A program made the position numbers and the translations under genes. Below are positions 51,499-58,521 of a stretch of DNA of 64,000 bases, piece after piece. Every line of letters starts with the position of its first letter. Position 1 is the stretch's first letter. The stretch comes from CAWALV01 sp963782965. Lineage in GTDB: Bacteria > Actinomycetota > Actinomycetes > Acidothermales > Acidothermaceae. The stretch spans positions 1,674,001-1,738,000 of the forward strand of contig CAWALV010000006.1 of NCBI GenBank assembly GCA_963782965.1. The letters are read 5' to 3'. The notes beneath the pieces were generated by a model. The model searched no databases. It was not told the DNA's origin and saw nothing but the letters and a program-made list of their open reading frames with translations.

Positions 51499-52715
51499 GC
51501 GCGGCCGTGCAGCCAAGGACGCCGCTCGAAGCGGCCCCGTCCCCAGCGCCGGCCCGACGCAAGCGACGGCAGGTCGTGGTGCTGCGCCTGACGCCGAGCG
51601 GGCTCGGCTGTGTCGCGGTCGCGGTCGGCGGCTTCGAGTTGGCATCGCTCGCCCACGCGGTGTGGTTGCAGGTCATCGCGTGCTGCTCGATCGGCATGCT
51701 CGCCGCGTCACTGATCGGCCTGCTGATGCGCCCCGCTGTCGACCTCGGCATCGAGACGCCCGCGCAATTACGGGTGGCCGAACCGTTCGAGACCACGGTG
51801 CGGGTACGCAACCCGTCGTCCAGATCGACCGGGCCAATCGTGCTCACCCATTTCCTCCTCGGCAGTCATCCGCTCGTGGAACCGGCCCTGATCTACCTCG
51901 ACGCGCTGCCTCCTGGAGACAGTCGCAACGTCACCGTCAGCCGTGCACCGATCAACCGCGGGCACGGCAAGCACCACCGGCTCGACTGCCTGTGGGTCGG
52001 CCCGTTCGGCTTGTTCGAGCGCAGGCGGCGCAGCTGCATCCATATCGAAACCGACGTCGCACCCGCACCGGCGCCGCCGCTACCGTTGCCCGACTTCGGC
52101 GGCGGCGCCGACGCAGTGGCCGGTCCCCTCCGGCCGGGGCTCGACGTCGACACGGTCCGGCCGTATCGAACGGGCGACTCGACCCGCCACGTGCACTGGC
52201 GCACGACGGCCCGGACCGGCCGGCTCAGCGTGCTGGAACGCGCCGAGCCCGGTGGCGGCGCCCTCGGCGTGGTACTGGCCGGAGAATCCGGCGACCCGGC
52301 GTTCGAAGCCGCGCTCGCGGTCGCGGCGGCCACCGCCACGGCCGCTACCCGCGCCGGGCTTGCGGTCTACTGCTGGGTGCAGCAGAGCGGTGGCGGATGC
52401 CAGGGCATCCTCACCGAAGCAACAGTGCTGACGCCCTTCATCGCCGCCGATCGCCCGGCCCCACCCGAGACCCGTGCGGTACCCCACCTGCTTGGCCACC
52501 TCGGAGCCGGCGGGCATTTGCTCCTCGTGGCCCCGAACGCGCCGGCCCGGTGGCTCGCCGACGTCACCGCGCAGGCAGCGGCGGTCGGGATCGCCGTCAT
52601 CGACGTCGTCGACAGTCTCGCCGTCATCGACGTCGTCGACAGTCTCGCCGTCATAGACGGCGTCGACAGTCTCGCCGTCGTCGACGGCGGCTATCCCGCG
52701 GCCGGGGCGCCATGA
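51495..52715 (+). CDS. DUF58 domain membrane protein
   Basis: Predicted 406-residue protein of the MoxR/DUF58/transglutaminase type. Two membrane segments at about residues 35-80 (LGCVAVAVGGFELASL, IGMLAASLIGLLM) precede a soluble region with the DUF58 motif RPYRTGDSTRHVHWRTTARTG. The C-terminus ends in a near-perfect nine-residue repeat (VIDVVDSLA three times) made by a 27-nt DNA repeat. The start is a TTG overlapping the moxR stop, or GTG 51507. Its stop overlaps the next ATG (ATGA). Confidence 0.93.
   Translation: MSAAVQPRTPLEAAPSPAPARRKRRQVVVLRLTPSGLGCVAVAVGGFELASLAHAVWLQVIACCSIGMLAASLIGLLMRPAVDLGIETPAQLRVAEPFETTVRVRNPSSRSTGPIVLTHFLLGSHPLVEPALIYLDALPPGDSRNVTVSRAPINRGHGKHHRLDCLWVGPFGLFERRRRSCIHIETDVAPAPAPPLPLPDFGGGADAVAGPLRPGLDVDTVRPYRTGDSTRHVHWRTTARTGRLSVLERAEPGGGALGVVLAGESGDPAFEAALAVAAATATAATRAGLAVYCWVQQSGGGCQGILTEATVLTPFIAADRPAPPETRAVPHLLGHLGAGGHLLLVAPNAPARWLADVTAQAAAVGIAVIDVVDSLAVIDVVDSLAVIDGVDSLAVVDGGYPAAGAP
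52593..52688 (+). repeat. 27-nt in-frame tandem repeat at the DUF58 3' end
   Basis: Three and a half copies of a 27-nt unit (first bases GCCGTCATCGACGTCGTCGA) at 52593-52619, 52620-52646, 52647-52673 and a partial copy. The third differs at a few bases. It stays in frame, giving a nine-residue repeat near the protein end. Confidence 0.9.
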
Positions 52716-54826
52716 CGCCGATGACCCCGACGAACCGCAAGGCAGCCGCGGCCGCCAACGCCCGCGCTGCCCGCATCGCGCTCGCCGTTGCGGGGCTCTT
52801 CGGCGAACTCGCCGTCAAGGACCTCGTACCTGCGCCGCGGTACTGGCTGGCAACCCTCGCATTCGCAGGCATCAGCGCGACGATGCTGCGGCTGCCGTTG
52901 CTCGGCGAGCTGCCCGGAAGCACGAACCGATTCCGTATCTCCCTCGAGTCACGCGACGCGACGGTGCGCCAGCTGACGGCGTCGGCCGTGATCGTCGTCC
53001 CGATGCTCTTGCTCGCCACCCGCCTGAGCCTGTCCCAGCGCGACGCCACCGTCGCGACGATGGCCCTCGTGGTGACGGCCGGGCAGGCCATCATCGTGCA
53101 GACCCGCCGCGACGCGACGGTGGGCTGCGTCCTCGCCGTCATCTTGGTGGCGGTTGCCGCGACGTTTCGGCCGAGTCCGAGCCTGCTCTTCACCCTGGTG
53201 CCGACGATGTGCGCCGTGGCCGTGACTCTCGCGTTGCTCAACCGCGGGAAGTTGCTGGACACCGCACACGTCGCTGCGCCGCGGCAAGGCGGAATCGTCG
53301 CGGCCACGGCAGTACCCGTCGCGGCAGCGGGCGTGCTGGCGGCGATGGCGTTCCTCGTCCTCCCCCCGAGTGCGCATCCGCAGCCTCGGCAAGCGACCGA
53401 CGGCGGCCGAGCCTCCAGCGGCGCGGCAGCGGAGGCCCAGGCCCGGTTCCACAACCTGATAGGTCCGATCGACCTGCGTGCACGCGGCCATCTCGGCGCG
53501 ACTCCGGTGTTCGCTACGGATGCGGCCTCACCGGCGTACTGGCAGGGCGAGATCTACGACTCGTTCGACGGGACGACCTGGCTCGCGCCGGTGTCGGCGG
53601 TGGCGTGGAGGCAGACGCAAGGCGGTTTCGCGCCGAGTACCGGCGCCTCGCCGCCGGCCGGGGCCGTCGTCCGCGTGGACGCTGCGGTTGTACTCGCCGA
53701 CGGGTTCGGTGTCGTACTCGCTCCCGGCATGCCAGACCGGTTCGAGGGTGGCGGACCGGTGGTGGCCGACGGGAACGGCACGGCGTACCTCCCCGAGCCG
53801 CTGCACGCCGGCAGCCACTACCTGGTGACCTCGTGGCGCCCGCCGGCCGCCGACACGACCGCCGCTGCGCTGCGCGCCACAGCCGGAGCCGACGACGTCA
53901 CCGGCAACTCGCTGCAACTACCCGCCGACCTTCCGCCGAGGGTCACCGCGCTCGCAGCGACTCTGGTCGCCGGCGCCCCCGACCGCTACGACGCCGTGCA
54001 GGCGGTCGAGGACTACCTGCGCTCGCACGAGACATACACCCTCGACTCGCCGCTGCCGGCTCGCGGCGAGGATGCAGTCGACGACTTCCTGTTCGTCTCT
54101 CACACCGGCTTTTGCGAACAGTTCGCGAGCGCCGCGGTCATCATGTTGCGCAGTGCAGGCATCCCGGCCCGCCTGGTGACCGGATACGTCGGCGGCGACA
54201 CGACCCAGGTGGCCGGCGAGCGGGTCTTTCGCGGCAAGGACGCCCACGCGTGGATCCAGGTCTACTACCCGGGCGTCGGATGGGTGGACAGCGATCCGAC
54301 GGCGGGCAGCACACCCGCCACGGCTTCTGCGGGGCAATTGCCGATCCAGCGGTTGCAGCGGGTGTTGCGGGATGTTCCCGGGGGCCGCTTGACCCTTCTG
54401 CTCGGTCTGGCATCCGCGCTCATGCTCGGCTCCGGCGTGACGTGGTGGTGGCCCCGGCTGCAGCGCAGGCGGCAGACGCGGCGCCGGGTTTCTCAGGCGG
54501 CACCGGTCCTGGCGGCGTATCTGCAACTCGAACGCCTCCTCGAGCGCCGTGACCGCGCACGCGAACCACACGAGACGTTCGCCGAGATGGCGCATCGGCT
54601 TGGCGGCACGGCCGTCTCACCCACCGACGTGACCGCGGCGATGCGCTCGCTGGAGCGCGAGTGCTACGGCGGCCACCCGTTGCCGGACGCCGAGACGGCC
54701 GCCGCAGTGGCAGTGTTCGACCGGCTGCGCGCCGCCGCAGCGTCGGAGCCGGTAGCGCTGGCCTACGCCACTACCCGCCAGCCGGGCCCAACCCTTCGAT
54801 CACCGGATCGCCGAGCGAGCGGCTGA
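52712..54826 (+). CDS. transglutaminase-like membrane protein (DUF3488/TgpA type)
   Basis: Predicted 704-residue protein. About eight N-terminal membrane segments (residues 20-220) precede an extracytoplasmic transglutaminase-like domain and a C-terminal membrane anchor (LLLGLASALMLGSG) with a DUF4129-like tail (YLQLERLLERRDRAREPHETF). The catalytic triad is C468 in HTGFCEQFAS, H512 in DAHAWIQVYYP and D526 in GWVDSDPT. Such proteins are the third partner of MoxR/DUF58 operons, with probable envelope cross-linking or proteolysis. ATG 52712 overlaps DUF58 as ATGA. It overlaps the convergent paaI by 56 nt. Confidence 0.93.
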   Translation: MTPMTPTNRKAAAAANARAARIALAVAGLFGELAVKDLVPAPRYWLATLAFAGISATMLRLPLLGELPGSTNRFRISLESRDATVRQLTASAVIVVPMLLLATRLSLSQRDATVATMALVVTAGQAIIVQTRRDATVGCVLAVILVAVAATFRPSPSLLFTLVPTMCAVAVTLALLNRGKLLDTAHVAAPRQGGIVAATAVPVAAAGVLAAMAFLVLPPSAHPQPRQATDGGRASSGAAAEAQARFHNLIGPIDLRARGHLGATPVFATDAASPAYWQGEIYDSFDGTTWLAPVSAVAWRQTQGGFAPSTGASPPAGAVVRVDAAVVLADGFGVVLAPGMPDRFEGGGPVVADGNGTAYLPEPLHAGSHYLVTSWRPPAADTTAAALRATAGADDVTGNSLQLPADLPPRVTALAATLVAGAPDRYDAVQAVEDYLRSHETYTLDSPLPARGEDAVDDFLFVSHTGFCEQFASAAVIMLRSAGIPARLVTGYVGGDTTQVAGERVFRGKDAHAWIQVYYPGVGWVDSDPTAGSTPATASAGQLPIQRLQRVLRDVPGGRLTLLLGLASALMLGSGVTWWWPRLQRRRQTRRRVSQAAPVLAAYLQLERLLERRDRAREPHETFAEMAHRLGGTAVSPTDVTAAMRSLERECYGGHPLPDAETAAAVAVFDRLRAAAASEPVALAYATTRQPGPTLRSPDRRASG

Positions 54827-55322
54827 CGCCGCGAAACTCCGCGACGACCTCGCTTGCTGCATGGCCGGGTGTGGGGCCGGGCGTGGGGCCGGGCGTGGGG
54901 CCGGGTGCGTCGCGAGGCACCTGGCGCGTGACGGTGACGTCGTAGACCCCTCGGCGTCGCGATCTGTGCCGCTCGGTCGCGACGGCGAGCAGGACGTCGC
55001 CCACCCGCACCGGGGCGACGAAGACGATGTCGCAGCTCGCGGCCACGGTGACCAGGTTGTAGGTGTTGCACGCGAACGCGAACGCCGAATCGGCCAGCGC
55101 GAAGGTGAAGCCGCCGTGCCCGATGCCATGACCGTTGACCATGTCGGGCAACACGATCATGCGCACGCTTGCCCGGCCCGGGGCGACGTCGACGATCTCC
55201 ATCCCGAGAGCGCGCGACGCGGCGTCGGAGTCGTACATCGCCTGCGCGCACCGGCGGGCGATCTCGGCAGGGTCAGCAGCCTCGGCGGCCGGGCCGGCCG
55301 CGCCGCGTGCACTCTCGCTCAC
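54771..55322 (-). CDS. paaI: phenylacetate-pathway hotdog thioesterase PaaI
   Basis: Predicted 183-residue PaaI thioesterase, hydrolysing stalled ring-hydroxylated phenylacetyl-CoA intermediates and preventing CoA trapping. The core has MVNGHGIGHGGFTFALADSAFAFACN with the catalytic Asp in LADSAF, VTVAASCDIVFVAPVRVGD, and EFRGVSRSLG. Between two strands lies a PGPT repeat insert (three copies, from a 12-nt DNA repeat near 54868-54909) not expected in PaaI. GTG 55322. It is divergent from paaN across a PaaR-like palindrome. Confidence 0.93.
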   Translation of the reverse strand: MSESARGAAGPAAEAADPAEIARRCAQAMYDSDAASRALGMEIVDVAPGRASVRMIVLPDMVNGHGIGHGGFTFALADSAFAFACNTYNLVTVAASCDIVFVAPVRVGDVLLAVATERHRSRRRGVYDVTVTRQVPRDAPGPTPGPTPGPTPGHAASEVVAEFRGVSRSLGDPVIEGLGPAGG

Positions 55323-55377
55323 CCCGGCATCCTTCCACCGTCGCCGCGATCCGTGGCGGAGGCGGCTTCCGGCATCG

Positions 55378-55391
55378 ACCGAACGTTCGGT
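55378..55391. promoter_or_regulatory. PaaR-type palindrome between paaI and paaN
   Basis: ACCGAACGTTCGGT is a perfect 14-bp palindrome in the 98-nt divergent region, 30 nt before the paaN ATG. It fits the core ACCGNNCGNNCGGT of the PaaR site as I recall it from Corynebacterium. The linked TetR gene two genes downstream is the probable binder. Confidence 0.65.
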
Positions 55392-55420
55392 TTACTGGGA
55401 GCAGAAGGGTGGTGCCCACG

Positions 55421-57100
55421 ATGACCGACGTCGAGAAGCTCGTCGATACGCACCTGCCACTGCTGGACCGCGCCCGGCATGCCATCAAGGAGCGCACCTA
55501 CTGGTCGGCGTTCGCCGAGTCGCCGTCGCCACGCATCTGGGGCGAGGAAGCACCGGCGGCCGGAAAGGCCGCGTTCGAGGCGTCGCTCGGCAAGCCGTTC
55601 CCGCTGGCGACTCCGGGCGCCCGCGGCACCATCGCACCGGAGCGGTCGCCGTACGGCTTGGCGCTCGACATCGGCTATCCGCACCTGCGAGCGGACGCCG
55701 TCGACGAGCTGCTCGCGGCCGCTCAGTCGGGCATGGCCGCCTGGCGAACTGCAGGTCACGCGCAGCGCGCCGCGGTGTGTATCGAGATCCTCCAGCGGCT
55801 GAACCAACGCAGCTTCGAACTCGCGCACGCGGTGATGCATACGACCGGGCAGGGCTTCGTGATGGCGTTCCAGGCGGGCTGCGCGCACGCCTTCGACCGC
55901 GCACTCGAAGCACTGGCGTACTCCTACGAAGCGATGTCTTCGGTGCCGCATCTCGTCGAGTGGGAGAAGCCGCGTGGCCGCGGCGAGCCGCAGCGCCTGA
56001 CGAAGGTGTTCACGATCGTTCCACGCGGGGTGTCGCTGGTCGTCGGCTGCGTCACCTTCCCGACGTGGAACAGCTATCCCGGGTTCTTCGCCAGCCTCGC
56101 AACCGGCAATCCCGTCGTGGTCAAGCCGCATCCGCACGCCGTCCTGCCGTTGGCTCTGACCGTCGCAACCGCACGCGACACTCTCGAGGAGTTCGGCTTC
56201 GACCCGAACCTGGTCACGCTCGCCGTCGAGGCGGACGGCGAGCAGCTGGCCAGCACGCTGGCCACTCACCCCGCGGTGCGGATCATCGACTTCACCGGTT
56301 CGACGGCGTACGGCGAGTGGCTCGAGACCAACGCGCGGCAGGCGGTCGTGTTCACCGAGAAGGCCGGCGTGAACTGCGTCGTCGTCGACTCCACCGGCGA
56401 TCTCGACGGGACCGTCGCCAACCTCGCCCAGTCGCTGGCGCTCTACAGCGGGCAGATGTGCACGACACCGCAGACGATCCTGATTCCGCGCGGCGGCATC
56501 CAGACCGACCGCGGTCCGGTAAGCGTCGACGACGTCATCGGGGCGCTCGGCAAAGCCCTCGACGACCTCCTCTCCGAACCCGCTCGGGCGGCCGCGTTGC
56601 TCGGTGCGATCGTCGACGACCGCGTCGTGCAGCGCATGGAGGCGGCGGCCGGCCGCGCTTCGACCGTCATCGCGTCGCGGGTCGTGCACAACGGCGAGTC
56701 CGCCGGCGCGCAGATGCGCACCCCGCTGGTGCTTCGCGTCGACGCTGATCGCGAGGAGATCTACGGCACCGAATGCTTCGGGCCGGTCGCGTTCGTCGTC
56801 GAGACTCACGACACCGCACACAGCCTTGCGATCTGGCGCACACTCACCCAGCATCACGGCGCGATCACCGGATCGGTCTATTCGACCAGCGACGACGTGC
56901 TCGCTGCTGCCGAAGAGATCGCTCTCGACACCGGCATCTCGATCTCGACCAACCTCACCAGCGACGTGCTCGTGAACCAGTCGGCCGCGTTCTCCGACTT
57001 CCACGCGACCGGCGCGAACCCGGCGGCCAATGCGAGCCTCACCGACCTGGCGTTCGTCGTCCCGCGATTCCGGGTCGTCGAATCGCGGCGACCGGCATGA
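55421..57100 (+). CDS. paaN: phenylacetic acid degradation protein PaaN (ALDH superfamily)
   Basis: Predicted 559-residue aldehyde dehydrogenase-like enzyme used in phenylacetate catabolism in actinobacteria. It has the family core: VSLVVGCVTFPTWNSYPGFF, GNPVVVKPHPHAVL, RIIDFTGSTAYGEWLE, VVFTEKAGVNCVVVD and YSGQMCTTPQTILIP with the catalytic Cys. PaaN proteins are longer than typical ALDH by the N-terminal helical region (LLDRARHAIKERTYWSAF). ATG 55421. Its stop overlaps the paaR ATG as ATGA. It is under the palindrome at 55378. Confidence 0.95.
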   Translation: MTDVEKLVDTHLPLLDRARHAIKERTYWSAFAESPSPRIWGEEAPAAGKAAFEASLGKPFPLATPGARGTIAPERSPYGLALDIGYPHLRADAVDELLAAAQSGMAAWRTAGHAQRAAVCIEILQRLNQRSFELAHAVMHTTGQGFVMAFQAGCAHAFDRALEALAYSYEAMSSVPHLVEWEKPRGRGEPQRLTKVFTIVPRGVSLVVGCVTFPTWNSYPGFFASLATGNPVVVKPHPHAVLPLALTVATARDTLEEFGFDPNLVTLAVEADGEQLASTLATHPAVRIIDFTGSTAYGEWLETNARQAVVFTEKAGVNCVVVDSTGDLDGTVANLAQSLALYSGQMCTTPQTILIPRGGIQTDRGPVSVDDVIGALGKALDDLLSEPARAAALLGAIVDDRVVQRMEAAAGRASTVIASRVVHNGESAGAQMRTPLVLRVDADREEIYGTECFGPVAFVVETHDTAHSLAIWRTLTQHHGAITGSVYSTSDDVLAAAEEIALDTGISISTNLTSDVLVNQSAAFSDFHATGANPAANASLTDLAFVVPRFRVVESRRPA

Positions 57101-57693
57101 CGCTGGGGACCACCAAGCGGATCCCGTACGACCGCGAGTCCTTGCTCGACGTCGCGGTCGGCGTGTTCCTCGAACGCGGGTACGACGGTACGAGCATGGA
57201 AGACCTCGCTCGCGCGGCCGGCATCACCAAGTCGTCGTTCTACCACCACGTCGAAGGCAAGGAGGCGTTGCTCGCCGCTGCCTGCGATCGCGCCCTCGAC
57301 GCGCTCTTCGCCATCACGGCAGAGCCCGCGGCGCAAAGCGGCCGTGCCGTCGAGCGGTTCGAGTTCGTGCTGTGCCGCACGACGCAGACGCTGATCAGCG
57401 AGCTGCCGTTCGTCACGTTGCTGCTCCGCATTCGGGGCAACACTCCCGTGCAACGCCGAGCGGTCGACCGGCGCCGCGACTTCGATCGCTTCACCGCCGA
57501 CATCGTCGCGCAAGCCGTCGCCGACGGCGACTTGCGAGCCGACATCGAGCCGGCGCTTGCGACCCGGCTCGTCTTCGGCCTGGTGAACTCGATCAGCGAG
57601 TGGTACCGCGAGGGACGCGAGATGTCCGCGGACGACGTGTGCGAAGCCGTCGTCGCGTTGGCGATGCGTGGCCTCAGGGCACCAGCGACGTGA
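57097..57693 (+). CDS. paaR: TetR family regulator, probable PaaR
   Basis: Predicted 198-residue TetR regulator. The N-terminal helix-turn-helix is VAVGVFLERGYDGTSMEDLARAAGITKSSFYHHVEGKEALL; the C-terminal ligand domain follows. Location directly after paaN with a 4-nt overlap, and the PaaR-type palindrome upstream of paaN and paaI, make it the phenylacetyl-CoA-responsive repressor by inference. The stop overlaps the convergent C1 peptidase gene by 20 nt. Confidence 0.9.
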   Translation: MTLGTTKRIPYDRESLLDVAVGVFLERGYDGTSMEDLARAAGITKSSFYHHVEGKEALLAAACDRALDALFAITAEPAAQSGRAVERFEFVLCRTTQTLISELPFVTLLLRIRGNTPVQRRAVDRRRDFDRFTADIVAQAVADGDLRADIEPALATRLVFGLVNSISEWYREGREMSADDVCEAVVALAMRGLRAPAT

Positions 57694-58375
57694 CGTCGCC
57701 CCGCTCGTTCAACAGCTCACGAAGCGTGTCGTAGGAGAACCAGAACGTGCCGTTGTGCAGGCCCCCCCAGGTGGCACCCCAGGACTGATAAGCCCACACC
57801 CGCTGGTTCTCGACGTCGATGCCGAACAGCTCGATCTCGTGGCCACCGCGCACGGTCGCATTGGGCGTGAGGGGGCACTCCCCGCTCGGCAGGGGCTGAT
57901 CGAAGCTGTCGTACCAGCTGATGCCGGCGATCACCGGCGCTTTCGTCAGCGCACCGAGCGCGTGGTCGAAACCGAAGGCGTGGGAGTAGCCGCTGATGTA
58001 CCCGTCGACCTTCGCAGCCTTGGCGACCGCCAGGCCGGTCGACCCGGTGTCGTCGGGCGGGTAGGAGCCCTTCACGTGGTCGAGGTGGGTGGCCTGCTCG
58101 TACAGCCGCAACGCGTCCTTTTCGGTGAGCGTCCGGCCGGCTTGGTAGTAGGGCTCGGTCATCAACGCGCCGGCCATCGCGTTGCCGGTGCACGAGCCGA
58201 GCTCGCCCTGGTCGAACGGCCGGCCGTGCCGCACGTGTTTGACGTCGGCGATCGGCACCGTCGGAGCGGGATAGCTGCGGCTGCGTGGGTCGTGTTCGAC
58301 GTGGCGGCCCAACCTGCGGTCGGGCACCTTGGCCTCGGCCAACTCCTGCACGTAGCTGTCGGATGCGTCCGCCAT
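57674..58375 (-). CDS. papain-type (C1 family) cysteine peptidase, no propeptide
   Basis: Predicted 233-residue peptidase of the C1 fold. The catalytic Cys is C62 in QGELGSCTGNA, with the preceding Gln (Q57) of the oxyanion hole; the His is H179 in RGGHEIELFGID; the usual NSW is QSW (Q197-S198-W199) in AYQSWGATWGG, so the third catalytic residue is Gln rather than Asn. There is no signal peptide or inhibitory propeptide. ATG 58375 has GAGGGG upstream. It interrupts the paa cluster, and the substrate is unknown. Confidence 0.9.
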   Translation of the reverse strand: MADASDSYVQELAEAKVPDRRLGRHVEHDPRSRSYPAPTVPIADVKHVRHGRPFDQGELGSCTGNAMAGALMTEPYYQAGRTLTEKDALRLYEQATHLDHVKGSYPPDDTGSTGLAVAKAAKVDGYISGYSHAFGFDHALGALTKAPVIAGISWYDSFDQPLPSGECPLTPNATVRGGHEIELFGIDVENQRVWAYQSWGATWGGLHNGTFWFSYDTLRELLNERGDVTSLVP

Positions 58376-58521
58376 GGGCGTCCCCTCGTCTCGTCCCGGC
58401 CGGAAACCCGGAGTTCCACCGCAGTCCAGCACCTTTCCGGGAAGTATCGCCTGAAAGAGCCCGCCAGGATACGTATTCGCGATGGCTCGTGCGAACACAC
58501 CAGATCTGGCACGATTCGCTC

